Shown: positions 22,955 to 34,942, counted from the stretch's first letter. The stretch is DNA of 64,000 nt from Sophora flavescens (GCA_030762895.1 CM061069.1:20537630-20601629); one strand, 5' to 3'. Notes: generated by a model not told the origin, from the sequence alone. Numbers and translations: made by a program.

Positions 22955-24895
22955 CTAAGAGGGTGCCTTAAGAGGGATGGAGACCGCTTGACGATCAAAG
23001 TCTCGTCCAAGATAGTGCTTGAGCCTTTGCCCATTAACAATGAAAGTGTCTCCGGACGATGGATCTACCAATTAAACCGCACCAAATGGAGAAACTGGCT
23101 TGACATAGAATGGACCCGACCATCTTGATCTCAACATGCCTGGAAACAGCTTGAGACGTGAATTAAAGAGCAAAACTGATTGGCCTTATTCAAAATGCTT
23201 GGGAAGAATGTACTTATCATGCCAAAATTTTGTTCTTTCCTTATAGATCCTTGCACTCTCATATGTCAAGAGTCGGAATTCATCCAACTCATTCAATTGC
23301 AGCAGTCTTTTATCCATGGCCAGTCTTGTATCAAAGTTCAGGGCCTTCACTGCCCAAAAAGCACGATGTTGGAGCTCTACCGGAAGGTGACATGATTTTC
23401 CAAACACTAATTGGTAAGGTGACATACCAATAGGTGTTTTATATGCAGTCCGATAGGCCCAAAGTGCGTCATCCAGCTTCTTTGCCCAATCCTTTCTCGC
23501 ATTATTCACGGTTTTCTCCAAAATCCTCTTCAATTCCCGATTGGACAACTCCACTTGCCCACTAGTTTGTGGGTGGTATGGTGTGGCAACTTTATGATTG
23601 ACCCCAAACTTGGCAAGCACTGCATTGAACTCTTTGTTGCAAAAGTGAGTACCCCCATCACTAATAATGGCTCTAGGGGTTCCAAATCGGGTAAAGATGT
23701 TCTTCCTCACAAAATTAATCACCGCTTTTGCATCATCTTTCACAGTTGGGACAGCCTCTACCCATTTACTCACATAGTCAACCGCAACCAGAATATACTT
23801 GTTGTTGTAGGATGATGGGAAAGGACCCATGAAGTCGATCCCCCACACATCAAAGAGATCCACCTCTAAAATACCCTTAAAAGGCATCTCATTCCACTTG
23901 GATATACTTCCGGTTCTCTGACACTTGTCACAGTTCATCACCCAAGCTCTAGAGTCTTTAAAAATGGTGGGCCAAAATAACCCGCTTTGCAAGATCTTCA
24001 TGGCGGTTCTCTCACCACCAAAGTGTCCTCCATAGGGTGAGTTGTGATAATGAGTCAACACCCCATTAACCTCTTCTTCTGGAATACATCTTCTCATAAT
24101 TCCATCTGAACCTCTTTTGAAAAGGTAAGGCTCATCCCATATATAGTATTTAGCATCATGGATGAGCTTCTTCCTTTGTTGTGCATTGAAGTCCTTCGGA
24201 ATCTTGTTTGCGGTCTTATAATTTGCAATGTCCGCAAACCAAGGTGCCACTTGCACCTTAAACAACCTCTCATCTGGGAATTCTTCTTGAATTGGTAACT
24301 CATCCTTTACTTGAACATCTGCTTGTGGAAGCCTAAACAAATGGTCGACTACCACATTCTCCACTCCTTTCTTATCCTTTATATCCAAATCAAACTCTTG
24401 GAGCAATAGTACCCACCTAATGAGCCTTGGCTTGGCATCCTGTTTAGTCATGAGATACTTCAAAGCAGAATGATCAGTGTACATAGTAGTTTTAGAGCCA
24501 ATCAAGTAGGATCTAAACTTATCAAATGCAAACACTACAGCAAGAAATTCTTTTTCAGTCGTGGTATAGTTCAATTGAGCATCATTCAGCACATGACTTA
24601 CATAGTAAATAACATGCAACACTTTATTTTTTCTTTGACCCAAAATGGCTCCCACCGTATAGTCGCTTGCATCACACATTAACTCAAATGGCAAACTCCA
24701 ATCTGGAGGTGCAATGACCGGTGCGGTGGTGAGTTTTTCTTTCAAAAGTTGGAAAGCATGCATGCAATCATCATCAAACACAAAAGGAGTATCAACTACC
24801 AAAAGCTTGCACAAGGGTTTCACAATCTTTGAAAAGTCTTTTATAAATCTCCTATAGAAACCCGCGTGCCCTATGAAGCTTCTAACACATTTCAC
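22955..24895 (-). pseudogene. E2 RNase H and integrase (mostly open frame)
   Basis: A 569-codon open frame (24895-23186), then a TAA and continued similarity to about 22955. RNase H: MCDASDYTVGAILG, TTTEKEFLAVVFAF, MYTDHSALKYL and VVDHL carry the expected Asp/Glu residues. Integrase: a zinc region with HYHNSPYGGHFGGERT and CDKCQR, first Asp in VWGIDFMGPFPS, second in IISDGGTHFCN, Glu in TSGQVELSNRELKRIL. The C-terminal stretch after the stop (LLFNSRLKLFPG, WSGPFYVK, GRDFDRQAV) still reads as the DNA-binding tail. The upstream TAG near 24917 separates it from the RT piece. It is the best preserved coding region in the window, but it is part of a broken polyprotein. Confidence 0.9.
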
Positions 24896-24916
24896 ATTTA
24901 TGGGTTGGGGAAGTTT

Positions 24917-25262
24917 TTAGATTACTTCAATTTTTGCCTTATCAACTTCTATCCCCCCTGATGAAATCTTATGACCAAGAACTATACCTTCCCTAACCAT
25001 GAAATGACATTTTTCCCAATTTAAAACAAGGTTAGTTTCTTGGCATCTTTTCAAAACACATGCAAGATTTTTCAGACAATCATCAAAAGAATTACCAAAC
25101 ACAGAAAAATCATCCATAAATACCTCAATGAATTTTCAGTCATATCAGAGAATATAGAAAGCATGAACCTTTGAAAAGTGGCGGGTGCATTACACAACCC
25201 GAATGGCATCCTCCGGTATGCATAGACGCCATAAGGACAAGTAAAAGCAGTCTTCCCAGATC
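24917..25262 (-). pseudogene. E2 reverse transcriptase fragment
   Basis: Only the palm and thumb remain: FTCPYGVYAYRRMPFGLCNA, then a frameshift near 25125, then MDDFSVFGNSFDDCLKNL with the catalytic Asp pair, and NWEKCHFMVREGIVLGHKIS. The RT N-terminus is missing: just upstream (about 25262) the sequence jumps from the region before the protease active site into the middle of RT. Confidence 0.85.
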
Positions 25263-25733
25263 CTTCATCTTCACCGGTAACTTCCTTTGGAGTATAGCAC
25301 TGCATTCTTCTGTGAGCATGACAGTCTCCTCCTTCCACTTTCTCTTGTTAGTAAGAATCTCCTTCATAAACTTGGCATAGGAGGGCATTTGTTGAAGAGC
25401 TTCGGCAAAAGGGATGTTAATTTGCAACTTTTTGAACACATCCAAGAACTTGGAGAATTTTTGATCCTTTGCCTCCTTATTCAACCTTTGAGGATAGGGT
25501 ATCTTGAAATACGGTGGCAACTCCTTAGGATTATCAACTTCTTCAAGAATTTGCCTCTTAGTCATCTTTCTTGCGAACTCTTCATCAACCAGTTTTTCCC
25601 TCTGTGGCTTTTCAGCTTCAACAACAACAGGACTAGAGATAGTGGCTTGGGAAGTCTCGGGTTCTTCATTGGTGACATCTTCAACAGTCACCTCATCAAC
25701 TCCCTCACCAATTGTCTTCTCTATCTTTTTCAT
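25263..25733 (-). pseudogene. E2 gag-protease linker, protease core deleted
   Basis: An open frame with an acidic start and the block preceding the protease in Athila elements (PPYFKIPYPQRLNKEAKDQKF, FLDVFKKLQINIPFAEAL, YAKFMKEILTNKRKW, CSAILQRKLPVKMKDLG). In E3, KLKDPGSF-type residues lead directly to the DLGAS motif. Here they lead into RT, so the protease active site is gone. Confidence 0.8.
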
Positions 25734-27145
25734 GGGGAACTAACACTTTCCCGCTTCTTGTAGTAATTGCCTTGCAATCCTCCCTTGGATTCTTCTCGGT
25801 ATCTCCCGGCAATTGTCCTTGAGGTCTCTCCGTCATTTGCTTTGCCAATTGGCCTATTTGGTGTTCTAGATTCTTGATGGAGGCATTTTGATTCTTCATA
25901 TTATCTTGAGTTGCTTGCATGAATTGGGCTAGAATATTCTCCAATTTGCTTAAATTCTCTTGAGGAGGCTTTGCTTGAGAACTTGAGCCTTGCCCTTGTC
26001 TCCAACCAAAGTTAGGATGGCTACGCCACCCCGGATTGTAGGTGTTAGAGAAAGGATCATGCTTAGGCCCTTGGTTTCCCATGTAGTTCACTTCTTCTTA
26101 CCCAGAACTTCCAACCACATTAATCTCACAGTTGCCGTTGGCATGGTTACCTCCACAGAAATCACACACTGAGGCAGCTTGAACTTGGACCGCTTGTAAT
26201 TGAGAATTCTGCAGCTGAACGGACCCCAATTACTTGGTAAGGATGGTCATTTGCGCCTTAAGAGAACCAATTTCATCAATCTCTTAAACACCGTCCAATG
26301 ATCGTGAACTAGGCATTTGATAATCATTATTATCCATAGTTTTAATCAAGTCCTTTGCTTCATCGGATGTCTTTTGGCTCAATGATCCACCTGCAGCCGC
26401 TTCAATCATACTTCTGGAATTTCGGTTGAGCCCATTGACAAAGGTTGCAACTTTCTGCTATGTTTCCAACTCATGATTTGGGCAAGCGGTAAGCAAAGAT
26501 TTGAACCTCTCCCATGCTTCATAAAGCGATTCACCATCCCTCTGTGCAAAACGCATTAATCTCCGATATCAACTTGATCATTCTTGATGGAGGGAAGAAA
26601 CGAGATAAGAACTTGCTCACCAAATCATTCCAAGTGATGATGCTCCCATGAGGATGAGATTGAAGCCAGGACTTAGCTCTATCCCTCAAAGAGAAAGGGA
26701 AAAGCCTTAAACGAATAGCCTCATCGGAAGCTCCATTCAGCTTGATGGTGTCACATAGCTCAATAAATGTGCCAATGTGAGAATGAGGGTCTTCACTCTC
26801 CAAACCTCCAAACTGATTTTGCTGCACAAGATTGAGAAGTGATGCCTTTATCTCAAAGTTGTTATAGGCCACTGCAGGTCTAACAATTGGAGTTCCACAT
26901 CTATCGACTCTAGGGGAAGTATAGTCCCCCATTGTCCTCCTTGGTGCATTGTCTTCAGTCATGGTGACAGTTGCTACTTCAACTTGCGGTTCTTGCCCAC
27001 TTGGTAACTCAACTTGTGGTTCTTGCACTGTAGAGGATGCTCCTTCTCTGTTCTGTCTTGCCTTGGCTTCCCTTCTAATCCTTCTACAAAGTCTCTCGAT
27101 CTCAGGGTCGAATTGAAGTTCACCTGGGTCGATTGTACCTCGCAT
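25705..27145 (-). pseudogene. E2 gag
   Basis: The start is chosen at the ATG at 27145 (MRGTIDPGELQFDPEIERLC), which aligns with the gag starts of E3 and E4 (FDPEIERTF). Gag core: QNQFGGLESEDPHSHIGTFI, RLRLFPFSLRDRAKSWL, FLSRFFPPSRM. After a frameshift near 26540 the frame goes on with FKSLLTACPNHELE, a CCHC knuckle (CDFCGGNHANGNC) near 26165 and a C-terminal helical region (ENILAQFMQATQDNMKNQ). Several stops lie between 26090 and 26530. Confidence 0.85.
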
Positions 27146-27412
27146 ACAAGGAACAAACAGAGTAGAACAGAAAAAGAACAGAAAAACAGCAGTAGAACAG
27201 CAACGAAACAGCACGTACATGTTAAGAACAAGTGGACAATTATGCAGTTTCAATGAAAATAGAAAAACAGAACAAAACAGAAAACACAGCAGAAAAACAG
27301 AAAACAGAAAAAACAACAGCAGTAGAACAATAATGAAAAATGCCTAAATTAGGAGTCCCCTTTGGTACTCGTGATATTGGCACACCTATCCCCAGCAACG
27401 GCGCCAAAAACT
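27146..27412 (-). other. E2 leader and tRNA-Asp primer-binding site
   Basis: Minus strand directly after the LTR: TTTTTGGCGCCGTTGCTGGG (about 27410-27391), one base off the tRNA-Asp complement used in E4. The leader is A-rich on the plus strand (aaaacag repeats, 27160-27330), and its long hydrophobic reading frames are artefacts. Confidence 0.82.
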
Positions 27413-28798
27413 TGGTACGATTTCGGCAAGTATACCTAGTCGTAAACAAGTAATACGGTGGTGAGACCGGATATCGTTCTCAGGGATCGTGGACTAGTAC
27501 CACTTCGCAAATTGGACTACTATCTAGGCGATCGTGTTTGGATGGAAGGTAGCTCTAACATGTAACGAAACAAACAAGAATAAAATGTTTTTGTTCTTTT
27601 GGGAATTTTAACAAACACTTAACAGGAAAACAGAGACGTGATAACAGATGGATGAAATTGCTAGGGTTAGACTATACTAATCCTCCCTTGATTGCACTAA
27701 AATGGTAAATAACACAATTCCTAATTCAATTATGACAATCAAATCTTCTCAAATACTCAAACCCTAATGTCTTAGGTGGAATGAACCTAAAATCCCAAAT
27801 TAAACCCTAATGTCTTAGGTGGATTAACATGAGAATTTGCATTAAGAGTCAAGATTCATAAGATTGCAAGCACCCCAAGACCTATGTCTAGGTTCATGAA
27901 CTACTTGGCATTTGATTCATGAGCATGCCTTAACACCAATCTTTCAGTTGTCTATCAAAGCAACAATTCATTCCTAAGATGATCAAACCAAGGAAATCAT
28001 TAAGTACGAAATCAAATACTCATAAAGAAATAGGAATTTGTATTACAATCAAATCATGAGACAATCAAGTTCAGAGAAGTCATCATCTAACCCCCAACAA
28101 AAGGGGTTTAGCTACACATAATCATATAACAAACCAAAAGAAAAGGAATAAAGATGAAGGAAGGAATGAACTCCTAGGGAGGATCCACAGCAGGCACAGC
28201 AGCCAAAGAGTGTGTTCTAGGGTTCAGGATCCCTTTCTATTCTGCCCAGATTCGTATTTATGACTTAGGTGTGCGTCACTGTCGTGATGGTCATCACGGA
28301 CAGGCCGTGACGTGTTCTGCCAAGGTGCTCTTTCAAATTCTGGAGCATCACGGCCGTGATTGCTTCTGCCTTCACCTATTGGTCTGTCACGGCAGTGATA
28401 GCCATCACGGCTAGGCCGTGACCAATTCTGACTTTTGGAGGTCTGGTACAGCTGGTAGGTCACGGCCGTGATAGCCATCACGGCTAGGCCGTGACATCTT
28501 CTGACTTTTGGCTTCTTTCTCTTCAGTTATTGCTCCATCACGACCGTGATGGTCATCACGGCTAGGCCGTGATGGGCTCTGCTTGGCTCATTTTCTTCTC
28601 TTTTCAACCTCAATCTTCATCCATGCTTCATCATGGCTAAATCTTGGGCATTTAATCATAAATTCCTGCAAAACAACACACAAAACCACCTTATCCGTTC
28701 CAAAGGAAAAACTAACCAAAATCAAACTAAAATAGCCTAACTATATGAAAATGCATGCAGAAATGTACATGGAAAATGAGGTGAAATCACACTCATCA
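27413..28798 (-). repeat. E2 5' LTR
   Basis: 1386 bases, plus-strand ends TGGTACGATTTC...CACTCATCA. The palindrome array is at about 28275-28575. Confidence 0.9.
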
Positions 28799-28906
28799 AA
28801 TTCCTTTGGTCAATGTTGTTTGGAGTGGGACTACTGAGGAAAGTGATACATGGGAGATGGAAAGCAAGATGATGGAATTGTATCCACACCTTTTCAATCG
28901 AGGTGA
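28799..28906 (+). pseudogene. E1 chromodomain, second half
   Basis: Continues from 19735: VNVVWSGTTEESDTWEMESK and YPHLFNRG, matching the second strand and helix of the chromodomain (compare VKVIWDETTGDATWEREMDM near 54660). It ends in GE and a TAG at about 28909, the natural end of pol. Confidence 0.75.
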
Positions 28907-28947
28907 GTAGCAATTTCGAGGACGGAATTTTTATAAGGGGGTGGAAT
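28907..28947 (+). other. E1 3' leader with polypurine tract
   Basis: Sequence cgaggacggaatttttataa followed by the purine run gggggtggaat immediately before the LTR. It primes plus-strand DNA in this class. Confidence 0.7.
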
Positions 28948-31496
28948 TGTAAGACCTACCCCATTTTTTGTTAAGTGCTTGTATGAATGTTTGTTTACTT
29001 GTTTAAGCCTTTGGACATAGCTTAGAGTTGTTGTTGAGGGCTACGTGGGATTTCTAGGCTTAAAATCCCTTTTCGGTACATGAGCACAGCCGTGCTCATG
29101 TCCAGCACGCCCGTGCTCAATGCTGTGTCTTGTGATTGTTTGGATCACAAGCACGGCCGTGCTTAAGGGGAATCACGGCCGTGCAAGGGATTGACGTCAT
29201 GAAGACGCTGAGGTATGCACGTCCAGGCTTAGTAAGGTGCACGACTGTGCTTATGTCTGCAGCTTATAAAAATGGTACAGAAAGCAAGGGTTGCGTTTTA
29301 AATCCTATTTTGGCAAAAACAGAAACCCGGTTGGGGCTACAAACCCTTTCTTCCATATTTTCTCTAAACCCATTGCATTGTTGGACCTTTAGAAACTCTT
29401 GGGAACATCTAGTTTGTCTGTGTTGATCCTTATAGGTAACGGTTCCTCCCTCTTAGTGTTTCCTTTTCTGTTATTTAGATTTGGGAACTAATTGGTTAAC
29501 CTTTTCTGTTTGACCAAGGCTTGGAAAGCTAACTGAGCCACTCGAGGAACGAGTTGGTTTACCATTTGAGTTGTCACTATCGGATTCTTCATACCAGGTA
29601 TGGGGAGAAGGATAATGTAATCCTTAGGCAAAGGGGTAGCATAAGATGACGGGTTCCCATAGCCCCGTTGTTATTAACTGTTGTCAATGCCATGTTATAT
29701 TTGATTATATGTTCAATTGGATTAATTGCTATGATTGGTATTTGGTTAATGGTATGTCCGTTGATGCCTAGTTCATGTATCTGTTTTGATGTCAATTATG
29801 AATAATGATTAATATGTTGTGTTATGATTAACTGGCTGAGTCGTGCTATTGATAATGATATTATGAGTATTGGCTGAATGTATGTTTGTTGATGTTGGTT
29901 TGTTAATAAGACCCTAACTGGCTAAAATATGACTTTTAATTAACATAACGGTTGAGGGAATAATTCCCCTAACGTGTTCATAAAATATGGATTAATAGTG
30001 AGATGTGACATTTACGCCAAATGGTGTAGTTAAGACCCTAGGATTTAATTTACGGGTGTTTAGGGAAGTCTTGACTTCAAGAACACCATGAATCTACCTA
30101 GAACAGTACGGCCGGCTCCAGGAGCACGGCCGTGCTTAACAGGGATCATGCTTGTGGTCCCAGTTTGAATTATGGAAGATGGTCGTGCTTTAAGCACCGC
30201 CGTGCAGAACAGGAACACGACCGTGCATCGAGCACGACCATGCATAAAAGGAAGCACGATCGTGCTTCACTTAAATGGAATCACGCCCATGCATAGGGTG
30301 AGCATGCCAATGCTCCTCCTCTCCTCCAGTACAGAATCCAAGATTAAAGGTTTTAAGACACTAATCGAATGAAGACAGTTAGATAGCTTAATTAAAGACT
30401 AATTAAGATAAACAAGAGTAATAAGTTGGTTAAGTCAGTGCCTAATCGGTTGCCACATGTTGACATGCTTTGGTGCTTTTTGGCCAAAGTGGCCTCTATG
30501 CTTTTTTATCGATGTGCTGATAAGTTGAACCTTGGTGCTTTTTGGTCAGAGGGGCCTTGACTCTTAAGGGTTGAGATACTGATGTTGGTGATAAGTCTTG
30601 GTGCTTATTTTCCCTCGTGAAGGAGGTGGTTGCCTTTGTTTGTTGTTGTGCTCATGCATCATGCATTGGAGTTGTTAGTGGTTGAAGATCAACATAGTGG
30701 AGGCCGTCCTAGAGTACCACGATCTGACCGTCCGCGGGTGGTTCAACCAAGGTTAGGTGGACCGTGCGTCCCCGTGGTGACGCATCTGAGAGTATGGTGC
30801 GTTGATTATCCATGGGGTTCACCCATAGTTTGGTGAACTGCCGTCATTGGTGCCTTTTGGCCAATGTGGATATGTAACTCTGAAGTTGCCTTCCTGAGAT
30901 AGTTCGAATCCACATGCATAACGGAATAGTGGAGTAGTGTTGCACTGCATAGCATATGTTGGTTGAGTTGACATGTTGATATGGATGTATATGTTGCTGC
31001 CTATATTTATGTGTTGTATATTGTTATGCCATACTATGATGTATGTTCATCTTACTTACTATCTCCATGCAGTTGTGTTTACATGTTTTCTTACTCCCCG
31101 TTTTCTATGTTTCTATTTTGGCATGTATCTCTTTACGCAGAGGACGGTGAGCAGCCAGTGGATGAGTGACTCTGAGGACCCGCGACTCTAGTTAGGACTT
31201 ATCAATAGCTATAGTTGTTATTAGTTTAGTTGTTTCAGTTTGTATTTCCATGGATTTTATTCCGGAACGGTTATACCAGCTCTGTATGTGACATCGGGAT
31301 TGGGTTATGTTTTCTGTTTTATGTTTATGCTTTATGTTTTATTTATTTGAAAACTATTTTTCTTTTCCACGTTGTTGAGACGTTACCATGTGGTGTTTTC
31401 TATCCAGTTTTTATTTTATGAAATAAATGCATCTTTTTATCTTACCTCTTTTATGTAAATTTTTTATAATTAACATGTGGGGTAGAGGGTGTCACA
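28948..31496 (+). repeat. E1 3' LTR (chromovirus)
   Basis: About 2.5 kb, TGTAAGACCTACCCC...GAGGGTGTCACA. A first cluster of GCACGGCCGTGC-type palindromes at about 29080-29250 ends just before a TATA box at 29265-29272. A second cluster is at about 30100-30310. Later the phrase ttggtgctttttggccaa recurs with variation (about 30469, 30533, 30598, 30846). ORFs inside it are not genes. The partner LTR is not in the window. Confidence 0.8.
29265..29272 (+). promoter_or_regulatory. TATA box of E1 LTR
   Basis: TATAAAAA about 15-20 bases after the palindrome cluster. Confidence 0.55.
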
Positions 31497-31959
31497 CTAT
31501 GTGTAGCACAAATAAAGCAAGAAACACTCCTCGAGTAAAGAAAATCTATCTGCTATGCTCTGCAGTCAACACAGGATCTCCAACATTCTCAAGCATTAAA
31601 TGTCAAAGTTAGAATGGCTATTATTTGTCCAGGAGTTAAAGGAGAAGATCATTGACCATGCCCCAACGGATCTATCATGGTCAAGTATAAATAGAATAAC
31701 TCAATCAACTAAAGAAGTATGAGAAGACTTTCAGTCAAGTTGTAAGGTCAGACACACTTTCATAGGTTGTTGTTACTGAGTCTCACTTCAGACGTATTCT
31801 TCAAGTAAACACAGATGCATCATTGAGACATGTTGTTTTGCTAGAATACTTTTGCTTTATGATCTTCACACTTAATACACATATTAGCATATTTCAAAAG
31901 GTTCAATTAAAATCATTCTTTATTTGGATTCATCAAAACTTAGACTTAACACCCTTTTC
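31497..31959. other. Unassigned spacer after E1
   Basis: AT-rich, with no ORF or motif I recognise. A stretch ending tataaatag near 31687-31695 could be a TATA box of an unknown LTR. I see nothing else. Confidence 0.3.
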
Positions 31960-32039
31960 TCATCAATTATGTCATTGGCAACGTAATCTTAGAGAATCCC
32001 TCAATGAACCTTCGGTAATATCCTACTAAGCCTAGGAAC
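31960..32039 (-). pseudogene. Chromoviral RT scrap
   Basis: Minus strand reads FLGLVGYYRRFIEGFSKITL, the RT-RNase H connection of a Tekay/Del-type pol, then a stop. E5 is inserted immediately upstream of it; the rest of this pol is not in the window. Confidence 0.75.
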
Positions 32040-33394
32040 TGATAGCATGAATCCACAAGTTTATGGTTTCCTCGTCAAATAATAAATAGATCGAATCCAC
32101 AGGAACCGTGATTATGAACACCGGTTAATATTTAAATCAATTAAACTAAACAAGAAAAGATTTGATTTTTGAAATTGATATCAAGTAACAAATCAAAATT
32201 AAAATAGCAATTAACAAAATCAAGACTAAAATTAGAAAGAAAATCAAATTGGGGGGTTTTCAAATTAAAGGGGAATTTCCAGGAATTGGGTAACCAACAA
32301 GATCGTTTATGCCATTAAATTGTCTTTCCCTATATTAATATATTAAAATACTTCGAAGGTGAATTTATCCAAAAATAGTTAATGTTCCCTCTCGTGATAC
32401 AAGAACCGCGTCCAATTAAACAACTCCTACTCTCGTGGTAATTGTTTTTGAATTGGACCTATTATGGTTTGGGACAATTCAATGAACCCTCGAAGGACCG
32501 CTTCTAACTCTCGTGATTTAAGTCCTAAGTTCAATCCCTATAGATCCAATACCTAAGTTCACCTCTTGGTTCATCCCTAGAGTATCTATAACATGCAAAT
32601 AAGTTGCCACCAAATTCACAAGTAATTCATGCAATAGGAATTAAATCAAAAGCAAATTGAAATTAACAAAGGGAATTTACCAATTCATGACATGAAACAA
32701 GTCTTGGGCATAGCCCCAATTCATAGAAATAGAAGACTACTCAAGCATTGTCATAGTCATAGCAATCTTGATCAAAAGGAACAAAAAAATCCAAAGAGAA
32801 GGGGAGAAGAATTTGGAGAAGAAGAGAGATCTCAATCCTAAAGCCAATACCTCCTAAATAGCAGCCAAGAATCCCTATTTTCGAGCCCTAACATCCTATT
32901 TAAAGGTTAGGTTAAGAAAGGGTCAAAGCCCATTACAAATCAGATAAAAAAAAGATAAAATTATGTTTTTTATCGCATCATAGCCGTGAACCATTTCATG
33001 CCTAGGCCGTGAACACCACTGTTTGGAGAAATCCATGCACTGAATGGTCATTCATGGTAGTGAATGCCTTCATGGCCAGGTCGTGAACACTTCTGGAAAA
33101 TTCCTTTCTTCTTTTTCTTCAGTTCTGGGCGATCATGGCCATGAAGCCTTTCATGCCCAGGCCGTGAAGCTTCAATTTTTTCTTATTTTTCATTCCTTTG
33201 AAGCTCCATCTTCTAACAAACTCCAAAACAACTTAATTTAAGCATTTTTATAATTGGTTCCTATACAAACACACCACAACACCGCTATTTCCCTTCCAAA
33301 AGGAAAATTAACAAATAACTAAACAAAATCCCTAATCTATCATGAAAATGCATGCAAAATGACAATGAAATATGATGTGAAACCACACTCATCA
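32040..33394 (-). repeat. E5 3' LTR
   Basis: Plus-strand ends TGATAGCATGAATCC...CACACTCATCA. Related to the LTRs of E3 and E4 (shared actctcgtgatttaagtcc and cctcgaaggaccgcttctaa phrases). The TATA-like box TTTAAATAGG (minus) is near 32903-32894 and the decayed palindromes are at about 32978-33170. Confidence 0.82.
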
Positions 33395-33564
33395 AATTAC
33401 CCAAGCTTAAGATTTTGCTTGTCCTCAAGCAATAACTAAGGTCAGACAAGATAAACAATTAGAGCATAGTCAGTGAACCAAGAACCCGAGTACAAATCCA
33501 AGCAACAAGCATATCCAAATAAGTAACCAAGAGATAATCAATTTCAAGTCCAATTAGAAGCTTA

Positions 33565-33823
33565 GGGCCTGTTTGCTTTATTCCAGTTTCCTGTTTTCAT
33601 ATCCTGTTTTCAGAAATAATTACAAAAATACCTTGTTTTCATTTTGTTTCCTGTTTTCAGAAATGTGTAAAAGAAACAGTGAAAACAGAAAAAAGTCGTT
33701 TTCAGTGTTTCCTGTACAAATTTCTGAAAATAAGAAACAAAATGAAAATAAGGTAGCAGTTTTGTAATTATTTCTGAAAATAGGAAATGAAAACAGAAAA
33801 CTAGAAACAAAGCAAATAGTCCC
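33565..33823. mobile_element. Tourist-like MITE (PIF/Harbinger type)
   Basis: 259 bases with TSD TTA on both sides (33562-33564, 33824-33826). Termini read GGGCCTGTTTGCTTT and, from the other side, GGGACTATTTGCTTT. The arms pair imperfectly for about 110 bases, so the whole element folds back on itself. Uninterrupted host sequence (gaagcttaggttccc) is preserved in the matching place of the related elements, which shows the insertion precisely. It carries no ORF and would have been moved by a PIF/Harbinger transposase. Confidence 0.88.
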
Positions 33824-34942
33824 TTAGGTTCCCTAAATTCATGTCTCTCACTAATTTGGGCACTCTCCTCACCTCACTCAAGTGTTTAAGGGAAAATGAC
33901 AATCCGTTCAATTTCCTCAAGGAAAGTATCATACCATAAAATTGACTATTAACCAAAATCTCTACTTTATTAATGAAAACACATAAGAATAAAGAGGTCT
34001 TTCATTTTGGTTGTAATGGGGACATAGGATTAATTGTTAGGTGGGGAAACCAAGGAAAGGAAATTCAAGAAGGCTAAACAAAATATCAAACAATGACAGG
34101 CATGACAACCTTTTAAAATACCTTTTTGGGCTTTAATCCACTTTTCCACCTTTCTTTTATTTTTTTCTTTTCCACTTTATTTCTCACCTTCTTTTCCTCA
34201 TTCCCTCCTTTATTTTTCTTTCTTTTTTTTGTTTATTTTTTAAACATTTTCATCAATTTGGAGAAGGGAAGATTTCCAACTCAAGAGAAATATTTGTTTT
34301 TCTTTTTCATCCCACAAATTTTTTCAAACTACCTTTTTGCCCTTTTGTAACACTTTAAAAGATGTCATACCATGCATCATTTATCAAAAGCAATCAAGGT
34401 ACCAAGAAAATCATTTTTTTCTATTAGGCTCAAAATTGGGCAACTGAGGGAGTAGCATTTAAACATTCAAAACTCAGAAGGCCTGAAAAATACCTAGTAT
34501 CTCAATCATTTTCAAATATGTTTTCAAAAATTTCTAAGTTTCAAAATGGTTTCAAGTCAAGTTCTATAGAATACAATCCAAGAGGAAGAAAACACTTAAT
34601 CACAAGGAATGGGGCCAATTTAGTAAGTACCCCTTTTAGGATCAAAATCTCACATTTAGTAGTTAAAATCAAAGAGAAACACAGATTCAATGAACCACAT
34701 GCTAATTTACAACCATCAAAAGACGATCTCTAGCATTTAATTTTATAGCCTATCAGAAGAATACAAAAATAGGGTTCAATAATTCATTGTCTTAATTCAT
34801 TTGTCACAAAGTTCTCACAATAGGATTCATACTCAAAGAAAGGGTCAATCGAATGATACAATCATGCAAAACTAAGTCTAAATGAATGCAACATGAAAAA
34901 TGCACTATGCAAAAATAATATCCCTACCTCAAGATCAAAAAG

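Larger units (their letters stand above)
19736..28798 (-). mobile_element. E2: Athila-like retrotransposon with internal pol deletion (minus strand)
   Basis: LTRs at 27413-28798 (5') and 19736-21097 (3'), a tRNA-Asp PBS, gag, the residue of a deleted protease-RT region, an open RNase H-integrase frame and a long 3' UTR. It lies inside the E1 chromodomain. RNase H and integrase motifs (GHAGFYRRFIKDFSKI, LQEFDLDIKDKKGVENVV) are typical of the Athila lineage. Confidence 0.9.
7876..31496 (+). mobile_element. E1: Tekay/Del-type chromovirus, split by nested insertions
   Basis: Gag, protease, RT, RNase H, integrase and chromodomain remnants occur in the order expected for Ty3/Gypsy, in three blocks (7876-11271, 18376-19735, 28799-31496), followed by a PPT and the 3' LTR. 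E3 and E2 occupy the gaps, each with a duplicated 5-base target. The 5' LTR and leader are absent and are presumably beyond CACTA-A to the left. Every coding domain carries stops or frameshifts, so the element is dead. Confidence 0.85.

Noticed and set aside
23186..24895. The 569-codon frame as a host gene
   Set aside because: All domains are retroviral RNase H and integrase, within LTRs with a TSD.
27160..27330. Signal-peptide-like N-terminus on E2 gag (MFFLFSVFLLCFLF)
   Set aside because: It is a translation of the A/T-rich leader; comparison with E3 and E4 puts the gag start at the ATG 27145.
30973..31191. Small hydrophobic ORFs 30973-31421
   Set aside because: They fall inside the E1 3' LTR, show no conserved motif and overlap in several frames.
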